From Rhizophlyctis rosea (Eukaryota > Chytridiomycota > Chytridiomycetes > Rhizophlyctidales > Rhizophlyctidaceae): a DNA stretch of 22,387 bases. Location: assembly GCA_027596075.1 (NCBI GenBank), contig JADGJC010000500.1, positions 1 to 22,387 on the forward strand, written 5' to 3'. The notes below the pieces were generated by a model that had not been told where the DNA came from, did no database searches, and was given only the letters and a program-made list of their open reading frames with translations. Shown here one piece after another: positions 1-10,900 of the stretch. How positions within the stretch are numbered: position 1 is the first letter of the stretch; the number at the start of each line of letters is the position of its first letter. The position numbers and the translations under genes are program-made.

Positions 1-588
1 GTCGAAACCGGTGTCATCAAGCCCGGTATGGTCGTCACCTTCGCCCCCGCCAACGTCACCACTGAAGTCAAGTCCGTCGAAATGCACCACGAGTCCTTGA
101 CCGAGGGTCTCCCCGGTGACAACGTCGGTTTCAACGTGAAGAACGTCTCCGTCAAGGAAATCCGTCGTGGTATGGTCGCCTCCGACTCCAAGAACGACCC
201 CGCCAAGGAAGCCGCCTCCTTCAACGCCCAGGTCATCGTCCTTGCCCACCCCGGACAAATCGCCGCCGGTTACAGTCCAGTTCTCGACTGCCACACCGCC
301 CACATTGCCTGCAAGTTCTCTGAGCTCATCGAGAAGATCGACCGTCGTTCCGGCAAGAAGCTCGAGGACGCCCCCAAGTTCATCAAGTCCGGTGACGCCG
401 CCATCGTCAAGATGATTCCCTCCAAGGCCATGTGCGTTGAGGCCTACACTGACTACCCCCCTCTTGGTCGTTTCGCCGTCCGTGACATGCGTCAAACCGT
501 CGCCGTCGGTGTCATCAAGTCCGTTGAGAAGACCGACAAGTCTGGCGGTAAGGTCACCAAGGCCGCCGTCAAGGCTGGCAAGAAATAA
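1..588 (+). CDS. TEF1: Translation elongation factor EF-1alpha, C-terminal part (5' end outside window)
   Basis: This is the last 195 codons of EF-1alpha, the GTPase that brings aminoacyl-tRNA to the ribosome. The reading frame is open from base 1 ([12 protein letters not shown]), so the gene enters from the left edge. The visible part covers domain II from about its middle and all of domain III. Hallmarks are [81 protein letters not shown] and the Lys/Ala-rich tail ending KAGKK. No intron interrupts this part. Codon use is strongly biased to C-ending codons (GTC, AAG, GCC), as expected for a very highly expressed gene and unlike its neighbours. It is true EF-1alpha and not the EF-like (EFL) protein that replaces it in some early fungi. 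The GTP-binding domain lies outside the window. Confidence 0.97.
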   Translation, partial: VETGVIKPGMVVTFAPANVTTEVKSVEMHHESLTEGLPGDNVGFNVKNVSVKEIRRGMVASDSKNDPAKEAASFNAQVIVLAHPGQIAAGYSPVLDCHTAHIACKFSELIEKIDRRSGKKLEDAPKFIKSGDAAIVKMIPSKAMCVEAYTDYPPLGRFAVRDMRQTVAVGVIKSVEKTDKSGGKVTKAAVKAGKK

Positions 589-2013
589 GCTACTCTTTTG
601 TTATGATTAGGGTAGAGGAAGCTAGATTAGGTTCTTCTTTCGATTACGCTTTGTAACAAATTTGTATTTTTCTTTTTATCTTTTCTTTGTTTCCTTGTCG
701 TGGTATGTATAGTTGATCGTGGGTTTCCTGCGGGAATAGGATGACGTTTTACAAATTTAGTTTGTTTCGATTGGGGTGTTGCTTTTTGAGTGTTCAAAAG
801 AAGGACGGATGGTCCAAAGATTGAACCTGCAACCTCCCAAGTACCAAACGCGTCACTTTGCTGCGCAATCTTTTTTCTTCTCCCGACTTTATCTCGAACA
901 GTGATATTTATTTGCAACTCTCAAGTGTGCCACTGTTAATAATATGCGTCAGGTCATCGATTATAAAGAAATGTGTGATAAAAGCAAGCGAAATATAGTA
1001 CGGCAAGTCGTACTCACCTGCCCATTCAGTGTGGATGATGTGCATCGGTTGCTTAAGTGGGACGTTCAACATATGCAAGTTGTGTCAGGCGACCAGATCA
1101 TCAATGCAGGGTGGGATGGCATTCTTTGAAATTCGGATGACATGGGGAGTTAACTTTCCGACAAAGCGACTCGGCGAAGTTTGCGAAGTTGGTTTCATCA
1201 GATAGCGTAGGATGACGTCAGGTCCGGATACACTGGAATTGACCCCCCATGGACATTGTACGGGGTCGTATGCTCCATGCACTGGTTGAGTTTGAGTAGT
1301 TTGGGAGTGCATTGTGAAGCGGGGTTTGGTAGTCTTACGACATAGCGTGTGTAGGACCCTGAATTCTCACTGCACAAATGTTGAGCAAGCCATCTGGACT
1401 GTGCCACCATTGTCTTTGGTTGATTATTCATGAGTGTGCTATTTATGGCAAGTGTGGCTGTTGTGGCTTGATACCGGGAGTGGGGGTTGCATGATCCGGG
1501 CCTGTAATGTGGTAGCACAGAGAGTGACATGTGTAGCACAAAGGGAGGTCACAAAGGAGGGAGCGCGGAGGGAGTTGAACCGGGGATGCGCTGGGCAATT
1601 GGGATTCCAGTAGGGAAGGAGGGATTCCACTCCGAAACAACATCCATTCGCACAAGGGGGATTTGTGTTGCACAAGGTGGAGGCAAACGACTCCATGTTT
1701 TTCACATTGGGAAAGGTCATGTCGTTGAACCCTGGAAAAAACTGACACTGACATCTTTACTCTCTTGACACTGAGATGGAAGTGATGGCATGCTAGGACT
1801 GTGAAGAGTGCATGATACAGTCAGTCAAGATCAGCAGTTTCTATGTGAATTATAGCATTTCAGTCTAAAACCTTGAGACCTTGAACGCAGTAGAACCTCT
1901 GATTGGCAAGGTAAGTCGCACGGGTGGGGAGAACTGTCCATTGTTTACATTGGAGTTTGACTAAGCCCTAGTGTCCGTGTATAGACTTTGTAGACTTATA
2001 TCTTACATACAAC
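589..2013. other. Intergenic region between TEF1 and the PH-domain gene
   Basis: About 1.4 kb without a gene I can support. The first ~150 bases are T-rich and form the TEF1 3' UTR/termination region. A decayed tRNA-like stretch lies at 797-873 (listed separately). A perfect CRE-type palindrome TGACGTCA is at 1213-1220. The short ORFs here (e.g. 944-1129 plus, 1198-1539 minus, 1529-1768 plus) have no recognisable motif and no coding-like codon bias. The last few hundred bases should hold the promoter and 5' UTR of the downstream gene, with an A/T-rich stretch just before its ATG. Confidence 0.6.
797..873 (-). pseudogene. Decayed tRNA-like / SINE-head-like sequence
   Basis: Read on the minus strand, 873 down to about 811 resembles a worn tRNA gene. 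It has an A-box-like GCGCAGCAAAGTG, then about 30 nt later a B-box-like GGTTCAATC. A 3-bp GCG/CGC D-stem is possible. The ends form an 8-bp inverted repeat, AAAGATTG at 816-823 and CAATCTTT at 866-873, but this stem overlaps the T-loop position, so a normal cloverleaf with a full T-arm does not fold. I therefore read it as a tRNA relic or the head of a tRNA-derived SINE, not a working tRNA. It could also be chance similarity. Confidence 0.25.
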
Positions 2014-5000
2014 ATGGCTTCTCACCGTCAATACGGCCCTCCGCCGGGGGGTAGGGATGATTATTATGACAGGGGAAGGTCTGGCATGCAGATCAATACT
2101 GGCAACGTAAGTAGTCTGGGACCGACATGATTGACTTCCATGGTTGTACCGCCCCGCGCCGCGAAGCGGTGGATATGAGCTCCGCGCCGCGAACCGGTGG
2201 ATTTGGGCGGGGGAGGGGGGGAGGGAATAAGGGGAATGAGCGAGGAGAAGAGGAAGTACAAGACTAATTCCTTCTAATGCCTCAATAGTCAACACCACAG
2301 CCCCACTCACCACATAGGTCAAAATCATTGACTTCCTCCCACCAGCGCCCTTACCCTACTCCATCATCGTCACCCGGTCCAGCTTCACCACATGGTGCTG
2401 TTGTACCTCCTATCCCCCTTGCAGGAGGAAACATCGGCAGCGACTGGCTGAATGCTCCTCCACCTTCTCGCCGCGCACCCAACAACTCCGGCATGGGCTC
2501 TCTTCGACCAGGTGTCAAAAGGAGTACCACTGCACCTGGGTTTACACAAAAGCCACTTGACCGACAGGTGGGAGGGGACATATACAGAGATGATCGCGGG
2601 TATGGTTCCAATGAACGCACAGCGGTAGCCTCTCCCGTCCCGTCAGTCGCCGGTTCGATGAACGGACACGCACCCCAACAAAGGCCGCAACCCCGCAACC
2701 AAGGCTTCCATGATTACCCACCTCAATTCCAATCAAGACAAATGTCCTCGGACTACATGGATGAAGAGCCATATCCACCCTCCCGGCAAAACCCACCATT
2801 AGCTCTTGACCGTGACGGGTTCGCCATGGCAAACCGTTCCGTCCCCACAATCGACCGCAACCCTAACCCGCACGCCCCACAACCGAACCCACGAAACTCC
2901 GAAGCATCCTTCGACGATGATACCTTTGGGCGTAACTCCTCCTCCTTTACCGGCCACACCGGCAGCATCAACTACAACAGTCAGAGTCGTTCCCCGCTAC
3001 CCCAGTTGAGCGGCCACAGCATGCAATTGGACGGATATACTTACCGTCAACAACATCGAAGGTCTAGGAGCTTGTCCCCGTTACCTCAGGGGTCGATGTA
3101 CCAGCAGGGTAGAGGGTATGGCAGGGAACGGGAAAATTCGTTTGGGAGTCCAAGAAGGCCGTCCGGTGGGCATCCGGAGTTGGCGTTGGGGATTAGTTTG
3201 CCTCCTCCGCCGAGGGCTAGGAGTCCAGGTGGGGTGAGGATGGAGAAGGGGGGTGGGAACAGTGGAGAAGGAGAAAATCTGGCACCGGTGCCGGTACAGA
3301 CTTCGGTGCAGATGGGGGGAACGGAAATGACTTCTGCGCCACACGGACGGTTGAGTGATTTTGGGGATAATGGGACGTTTGAGAGACGGCAGCAGTACGT
3401 TCAACATCCCCGTGGTGCTGAAAACTTTGATGACGTGGATGAGGAAGAGGTGGACGATGTTGATGTTGATGACCGGTTCCGTGGGCCGCCGGCGCAGTTT
3501 GCGCAGACGCCGCAATATGAGGTGCAGCAGAACCCGTTGTTGCAGCAGCGGGATTTGGGGAGGAAGTTGGTGATGGATAGCGATTTGGATTTGCCATTTA
3601 ATCGTGGTGGGAGGGAGGGGAGTGATAGGACACCGGTGCCGAGGGAGCAACCTGTGCGGATGTCGCCTGTTACGGAGTTGAATCATGCGCGTATGAGTCC
3701 CGTCCAACCTACGTTCCGTGCATCACCGAATGGATCTATGCAGCGCATGCCACCACACCACCCAGATCAACAGAAGGGTGCACCACTAAGCCTTTTCGAC
3801 GGTCTCGTCGGTAGCTACGACCTCCCCCCCATCGGCGAGAAACTCACCATGCCACGAGGTGCGGGGTACCGATCACCTGACCATGGTGGGAGACAAGTCC
3901 CTGATGAGGACGATTACTTGGCGAAAGACCATCCTATTGATGCGGAGGCGGAACGGTTTGGGAGTATGCAGAGGCCTTTGAGGGGGGAGGAAGAGGAGGA
4001 GTATGATGATCGGGCGTTTTTCCCGCCTCCGCCTCCACAGGGGAATCCGAATTTGTATGGGGTTCAGAGGAGGGATGATATGGGGTCACCTTTTCAGGGA
4101 CGTGTGCAGGGGAGAGTGGAAGGGAGGGAGGGAAGTCGGACGCCTACGGTTATGGATGGTGGGTATGGAGGAAGGCAGACGCCTGTTAGGGACATCGATG
4201 CGTATGGTGTGCCTCGATCGCATCCAACTCCGCCGAAGGATCTCGACTACGGCGCTCGTGGCCCATCTCGTGCGCAACTTGTGCAGCTGGACGACGCAGT
4301 CATTACAACCCGCAACCCCGCAGCATCGTTTTCTTCACCGTATTCGCAGGAGAGGTATGGTGATTCGGGACCTGGGTATGTGACTCCGACTATTCCACCG
4401 GATCTTCCGCAGAATAGGAGGCGGGAAGCGTGGGAGGAGGTTGAACCGAGGGGTGGAAGTGTGTTGGGTGGGTATGAACCTCAATTTCCGGACCCCCGCG
4501 GGAAGGGAAGGGAAACCAGTCCGCCTATTCAGATGAGTCAACGTTCGAGAGGGGGGAGTCCGCCCATTCAACTTTCGCAGCGGGGTGGAGTGAGGGATGT
4601 GGTGGATCTTTCGATGAGTCGGGCGGATTCGCCGATGAGGATGAACTCTAATGCGAGTGTGGTTCCTGTTTCTATTGCGCATTCCCGCTCGAGAAGCGAA
4701 GTCGGAGACCCATTCGGTAACAACGGGCCCGCAAGCGCCAACCCAAACCGCCGTTCTCACTCCCGTGCCCAAAGTCTCGGCAACCTGTCTGTTATTCCTC
4801 CCTCCGGGCCTTCAATGGGAGGTCCAATGTCGCCCATGGAAGCCGACTTCGCCAACGTATTCTTCTCCGGCTACCTCCAAAAACAAAATCGTCATCGTCG
4901 TTTCCAGAAACGTCTTTTTAGGCTTGACGGTCTCCTCCTCCTCTGTCTCTCACCTTCCACAACACGCAAGACTCCGGACGGTGCACCGCTTGTCAGGACG

Positions 5001-7180
5001 GATCCGTTGAAGTTCAGTGGGGGGATGAGTTTGGAGTTTGCGAGTTGTGTGAGGAAGTGGTATCCGGTTCCGACGGTGCCCGGGTTGACGGCGCCGTTGG
5101 TGGCGGTTAATAGGGATGGTGGGGAGGAGGGGGCGGGGCAGCATGGGGAGGAGGGGGGGAGTGGGATTGGAGGGGATGTGGGGAGGGGGCAGTATCTTGT
5201 TCCGAAGGTTTGTGTGTTATTTGTTTTTGTTGGTTCCTTCCAAACTTTTGGGGATGGCAACTAAAAGGACTTTATTTTCGAATCTAGTGGATCATTCCAA
5301 CCCCACAAATTCTCGAAATCCGCTCCCTAGTCCCTCAACCATCTCCAGACCCCAACACCAAATCCGCGCGAACTTTTATAATCCGCACCCGGCGACGAGA
5401 CTACACGCTCGTCGCACCCTCCGCCGAAGCCTTCCGACGCTGGACGTTCCTCCTCTGCCGTCTCTCAAACAACAGCGTCAACAACGGCGGCGAGGACGAA
5501 GATTTCGAGGGCGATGGTGGGTTTGACGGTGAAGAAAGTGATGATGAGCAGTTTACGCAGGTGCAGGGATATGGAATGGGGATGGAGAAGCTTGTGAGGA
5601 TGGGTGTTGAGGGTCTTGGTGGTGGTGATGGGGCTGGACCTAGTGGGGAGAGTAGTCGACATGCGAGAAGGAGGAGTGTGGCTAGTATGAGGAGTTCGAT
5701 TGGTGGGTCGACGCTTGTTGGTGGGATTCCGCCGAGTGTGAATTTGCATCACCCGTCACGGGAGAGGTTGGCGACGTGGCATCGGGCGTTGCAGGAGCTT
5801 GTTCAGGTTGATCCTGATGCGGCGGGGATGGCTTTTTCTGTTGCGATTGCGCCTAATGGGGGTGGGGGTGTTGAGAGGGGGTTGGGTGCGCTTGTTAGGA
5901 GTGGTGTTGGGGTTCGACGACGGAGTAGTGTTGCGAGTTTGGGGGGTGGGATGAGGGGGGTTGATGATGTGCTTTTTAAGTATAATGGGGGGCAGGAGGT
6001 GCCGCCGGTTCCGGAATTGCCGGCTGGGGTTAGGGGACGGGCGGCGTCTAATGTTACGACTGTGAGGGAACGGGAGAGTCCGGTTGAGGGGAGGGGTGGA
6101 TATGGTGGTGCGGGTGATGTGGGGAGTATTCATAGTGGGGCTGATGGGCATAGTTTGCATAGTGGGGATGGGCCGAAGCGGCAGAAGAGTTTGGTTAGGG
6201 AGAGGATGATGAACGGGGGGATTGGCCTTTCGAGACAGGATTCTGTTGTCGGGAACGCGCCGGCGAAGGGGATGGTTAATCCTGCTATGGAAGAACTGAT
6301 GCAGCTGGAGAGTGAGTTGAGGGGGTTGACGAGGATTCCTACCACGGGTGTTGGGGTTGAGACAGCGATGAGGAGTTCGCCGCCTGGTGTGGAGGTGGAG
6401 GAGGAGGAGGATAGGGCTGTTACACCGAAAGCACTGCCTCCGACTGAAACTCCTAGAATGCCTCCTACACCTCCCGACGCGGGACCAAGGGACCTGATTG
6501 ACAAGCTTGCTCCAGCACCAGATGCAAACAAACCCTTCCGCGCCTCGGTCCTTTCCGACACTTCCGTTGCCGAATACGGATACGCCAAACCTCTGGACTT
6601 GGACCCTGTCCAAGTTCCGCATCCCGTCACACCCACCGGCAACCACCGCGCACCCACTCGTGAAGACAATCAACGCCCCCAAACCTCCAACTCCAGCCCT
6701 CACTCCGCCCAACTCCACGCACCCCTCCACCATGCCTGCGACGCCATCATTCGTCTCGTCCACCGCCTAACAGGCCAAGTGGACGACGAATCCAGCTCCT
6801 CATCAACGAAAACCTACCCCTCCCCACAATTCTACCACCGTTTCGCGACACATGCTATTCCCCATCATGCCAACGTCGTAAGGGAGTACGTCGCGTCGTA
6901 TATTGCGGATTTGGAAGCTACGCATAACGGATCACGAGGGAGGAAGAATACGGGCGATTCGGATGACCAGATTGATGCGTATATGGCTGAGAGGGTGAAT
7001 GGGATTTGGAAGAGGGTGGATGTTTTGGAGGATGTGCTTGGGGAGTGGGAGAGGGGTGTTGTTAGTGGGTGGGGTGTCGGGGATTTGGAGGGGTTGGAGA
7101 GGGCTCGGAGGGGGGTTGAGGGCGGGTTGGGGCAGAGGTTGGTTGAGGGTGTTAGGGGGGTTAGAGGGGTGTTTTCGTAG
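2014..7180 (+). CDS. Large disordered protein with one pleckstrin-homology (PH) domain; three exons
   Basis: The model is exon 1 2014-2106, intron 2107-2288 (GTAAGT...ATAG), exon 2 2289-5207, intron 5208-5287 (GTTTGT...CTAG), exon 3 5288-7180; all junctions keep frame and give about 1,634 residues. The ATG opens MASHRQYGPPPGGRDDYYDRG. Residues 1 to ~885 are Pro/Gln/Ser/Arg/Gly-rich and disordered, with repeated SP and TP motifs that suggest kinase sites. A PH domain follows at ~888-1066: first strands FSGYLQKQ...RRFQKRLFRLDG, last strands IIRTRRRDYTLVAPS, and C-terminal helix AEAFRRWTFLLCRLS with its conserved Trp. A ~45-residue Gly/Glu insertion sits inside the domain, just before intron 2. 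The final ~140 residues look helical. PH domains bind phosphoinositides or proteins at membranes, so a cortical or polarity scaffold is plausible; no ortholog is recognised. Other small introns cannot be excluded. Confidence 0.82.
2154..2202 (+). repeat. 28-bp-period tandem duplication inside intron 1
   Basis: Two copies of a GC-rich 21-mer (CCGCGCCGCGAAGCGGTGGA followed by T) lie at 2154-2174 and 2182-2202, spaced exactly 28 bp, with one mismatch (AAG versus AAC). Both are inside the first intron of the PH-domain gene. They could be a recent slippage duplication or a repeated protein-binding site. Confidence 0.85.
2205..2234 (+). other. Intronic G-run with G-quadruplex potential
   Basis: Just after the 28-bp repeat and about 55 nt before the intron 1 acceptor, the sense strand has five G-runs of three or more (GGG, GGGGG, GGGGGGG, GGG, GGGG) separated by loops of 1-5 nt. 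This fits the usual G3+ quadruplex pattern and would be present in the unspliced RNA. Confidence 0.6.
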
Positions 7181-7931
7181 GGATCCGGTGGTGGTTATTG
7201 CTATGAGTTTTTTGTTTTGGATGGAATTTCGTATTGATTATTTTTGGTTTTTGTTTCTGGGTGTGGTATTTCATGACTTATAGTACGAGCTATGATTTTT
7301 TGGTTTGATTGTATTAGTTAGAAAACAAACTCTAGAGAACGAATAGAATTTTATGATTGATTATCTTTTTTTGGACTTGGATGTTGTCAGAGGGAAAGTG
7401 TGTTTGGTTGACGGTCAACAGCAGTAATTTGCGAAAGGAATTTTACAGAAAGTGGTATGAAAGTCGGGAGTAATCACATTCTGGCCCATCACCATCGGAC
7501 GCAAGTTACGCACCATCCAATGAACCAACTTCACCAAAGAATATTGCCCTGATACAAAGGTTCAAGAGCAACATGCTTGGGTATGAGGAATTTCGACTTT
7601 GATCGCCCACGTATAGCTTTCGACAATACGACAGATAACATACCTACATACATACAGTACGCACCATTTCCAATAAGCCTAATTACTAACTGGTCGCGTT
7701 GAGACAGCGCTCTCTCAACACATCCCTGTTACTGACCATCTGTGCGATCCTCCGGTGCTATCCCCTGCCTCCCGACGATTTCCTTCACCACTCCCTGCTC
7801 CACAGCTACACCTCTTGCTCAATTACCGCCTGTTGCTATGCTCGGAAACAAAGCTTGCCGCAATGATGCTGACAGCAACTCAGTGTAATCGAAAAGTCGC
7901 AATTCATCCCGAACTCTGCCCAAGTGGCACT
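7181..7931. other. Convergent intergenic region
   Basis: 750 bases between the 3' ends of the PH gene (plus) and the TIR-TPR gene (minus). The first ~200 bases are T-rich, as expected for a 3' UTR and polyadenylation region. The small ORFs at 7755-8151 are shadows running into the TIR-TPR coding region. A short CATA-type microsatellite-like stretch lies near 7640-7660. I see no gene here. Confidence 0.6.
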
Positions 7932-10900
7932 TCATCCCGATCCCCTATTCGAGAGGTACATCATGATCATTACGCCAGCGAGAAGTCCCGCAAGCCAAAT
8001 GTTTCCTGCATTCCCAACACCCGTATCCGTTTTCGCCGTTTGGTCACCCTTCTTCCTCCTTGTCCCGCCTTCTTTCGATTGTACAGGTTTCTCCTCGTCA
8101 AAGTTTCTTCTCCCATTTTTGACTTCATGCGTTGACGTTTCCCTCTTCTGAAGTATTTCCAACCCGCTTTGAGCTGCTCCTTGGACATGTGCTACCTGAA
8201 GCGAGCTCTCGACTTGCGTCAATTGCTCCCACCGGGTCGGGAAGACGCTTTTGTCGCTCAAACTGGCCGGCTGTTGCAACGCCTTGCCCTGCAAAGGTGC
8301 ATCTGCCCTACGTCCTCTCCATAGCTCACGGTAAAAGTCGCTCAAATCGTTCAACGCACGAATCGTATCCGGATGGTATTCCCCACGTCCCTTCCTTGCC
8401 CGACTGACGATCTCCCGTAGAATGTCCTCCGCCTTTTCATGGTCCCCGCGCCTCTGATAAAATTTGGCTAAATTACTCCCGAACATCATGGTAACCGAGT
8501 GCTCCCGCCCCAGCAGACGCGCGCTCCCTTCCATAGCTGAAACGTAACGTGGCTCTGCAAGCTCCGATTTCCCGTTGACTTCATGTATCGCCCCCAGATT
8601 TCCCTCCGCAACTAACGTATCTATATGATCCTCCCCATACACCCTCCCGACTCGTTCTACAAGAACCAAAAGTACTTCCTCTGCCTTTGTGAAATTCCCC
8701 ATACGCTCATATGGCCGAACTTGGTCGTGCATGATAGGGAAGACCGAAGGATGATTAGCACCCAACGCCCTTTCCGTTGCTCCTATCAATTCGATGTAGA
8801 CTGGCTCCGCGCGGTCGTACTGCTTCAGTGTCTCGTACGTTTCTATCAGGGTTTGGAGCACTGCGCGTACATTTGCGTGGTTCAACCCGAATGCCGCTTG
8901 CATTGCCTGTAGCAACTGCAGGCAAGGCGGTATGGCCTTCTCCTCTTGCTTCCGTTCCAAATACCAAAGCACCAAAGTCTTCAAAGCCTCCAACGCCGAC
9001 ATGGAACTCTTCCCGTGCTTTTGCACCACTGCACCGGATGATCCAGCTGCAACTCCTCCGCCTTCTCTCACTCCCCTTTTGCCCGGTACAATGCGATGAA
9101 CTCCTTCAAAATTTTCCCTGTGTTTCGAGAGTCATCACCCATCATCCGTCTGGCCCTTTCGAATGCTTCGCGATACAAAGTTTCGGCTGCATCGAACTCT
9201 TTCCGCGTATGGTGTGAAACCGCGACGTTTTCAATACAGATGATTGTATCGCGGTAGTCGTTGCCGTACACTCGCCTATGCTTCTCTAAACACTCAAGAC
9301 CCAGCAGATGCGCCTCCTCCAACTTCCCCTGCTCATGGTAAAACATGGACAAATTGTTGATAGAAATGATGGTGTCCGGATGATCTTCCCCAAGCCGTGA
9401 GCGTTGCAACCGTAAAAGGACGGGGAGCCATTCTTCCACTTTCAGAGCATTTTTTCGTTGCTCATACAAACTAATCAATCCGCTCATGAGACTGATTCTG
9501 TCGGGGTGATCTTCGCCAAGGAGCCGTCCCATTCTTTCCAGCCCCTCAAGGTGGATAGACTCGCACTCCTCATAGTTTCTGATGCTGAGACAGGATCCGG
9601 CATAGTTGGAAAGGGCGAATAGTGTCTGCACGTCGTCGTCGCCTTTGGTCCGCCGAAGTCCCGCAAAACTTTTATGAAACATTGAGTGAGCGTGTTCGTG
9701 CTTTTGAACCCCTTGGTAAGTGACCCCTATCTGGCCGTAGGTGGTGAGCGTCAACACGTCGTCCTTTCCAAACACTCGCTCCAAGTTCCCCAAGCAGCCT
9801 AGATACAAGGCCTCCGCCTCGGCGTATCTCTTGAACCGATTGTATTGTTTGGCCACGTGGAGGACAGTCCTAATAGTATCTGGATGATCATCCCCAAGCA
9901 CCCGCCTCCGTCCCTCCAAGCACTTCTCCCCATACCGTAACGCCTTCTCAAAATTTTGCAAGTTTGCATTCCGCCGAGCGAGAAGGAACAAGGAAGTCAG
10001 AGTGTTGGGATGATGCTCTCCGAGCAGCCGCGTTTCAATATCCAAATTCTCCATCAATATCTCATCCGCCCTTTCCGAGTTGCCCACAGCCCTCCAAAAG
10101 TCTGACAACATGTGATTGTACCGCGCAATCTGCAACTCGTTTTCATCTGCCATACTATGTAATTTATACGTTTCCGATGCTCCCATGAACAATTGTATCG
10201 CCTCTTCGACCCTACCCAAACTCAAGTATATCATACTAACATTCATAGCGGCCTGTGCGTACACCTTGCTATCCTCCCTACATATGCGCCGGTATTTCTC
10301 CAGAGCTTCAGCTCCAAACGCGGCAGCTTCGCTAACATGGCCCGGCCTGGTGTACACATTAAGCAGGTAGGTCATCGTTGTCAATGTTGGTTCGTGGTCC
10401 TCGCCAAGGTTCTGTTTCGACCGTTCAAACCGGTCTTCAAGCACCCGTTCCGCTTCTTTATGCAGTCCCTGGTCCTCATAAAGTCCCGCCAGCCTGTGAA
10501 CCCAAAGCGCGTGTTCCTCGTCATTGACCCCAATCTCTGTAGCTTCAACTTGAGCACGGAGGATGCCCACCATCCAGGTGGAAAGCAGAGTGAAAACCAT
10601 ACGGTCCAGAGAAGCAAAGCCAATGGTATCGCGGATGGCAGTGTGGATGGCGGAAAGGTCATCGAGCTCGGTCGCTGCACTATTCTCTGACTTCACGTAC
10701 GCGAAAACACTGTAGGCGTAGTTTTCAGTGAGGATGGATTCCTTGAAGGTCTCCATCTCGGTCGGCGGGAGGGCGATGTTGAAATTGGAACCGGTCACGG
10801 AACATGCATACAGCTCGTAAACGCACCAGGCACGTGTGAGGGTAACGGGATTATTCCAGGGCGTTAGGATCATGAGCACATTCTTGATGTTGCCAATTGC

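Noticed and set aside
1560..1620. Possible second tRNA (GGTTCAACTCC on the minus strand near 1570)
   Set aside because: Only a B-box-like match; no A-box, no pairing T-stem or acceptor stem.
3081..3707. 208-residue minus-strand ORF inside the PH gene
   Set aside because: His/Pro/Arg-rich translation of the opposite strand of a G-rich coding block; a shadow frame.
5756..6763. 335-residue minus-strand ORF opposite exon 3 of the PH gene
   Set aside because: Arises because the G-rich coding strand has few stop codons on its complement; the composition (Arg/Pro/His/Asn) is not protein-like and the plus frame continues the PH gene.
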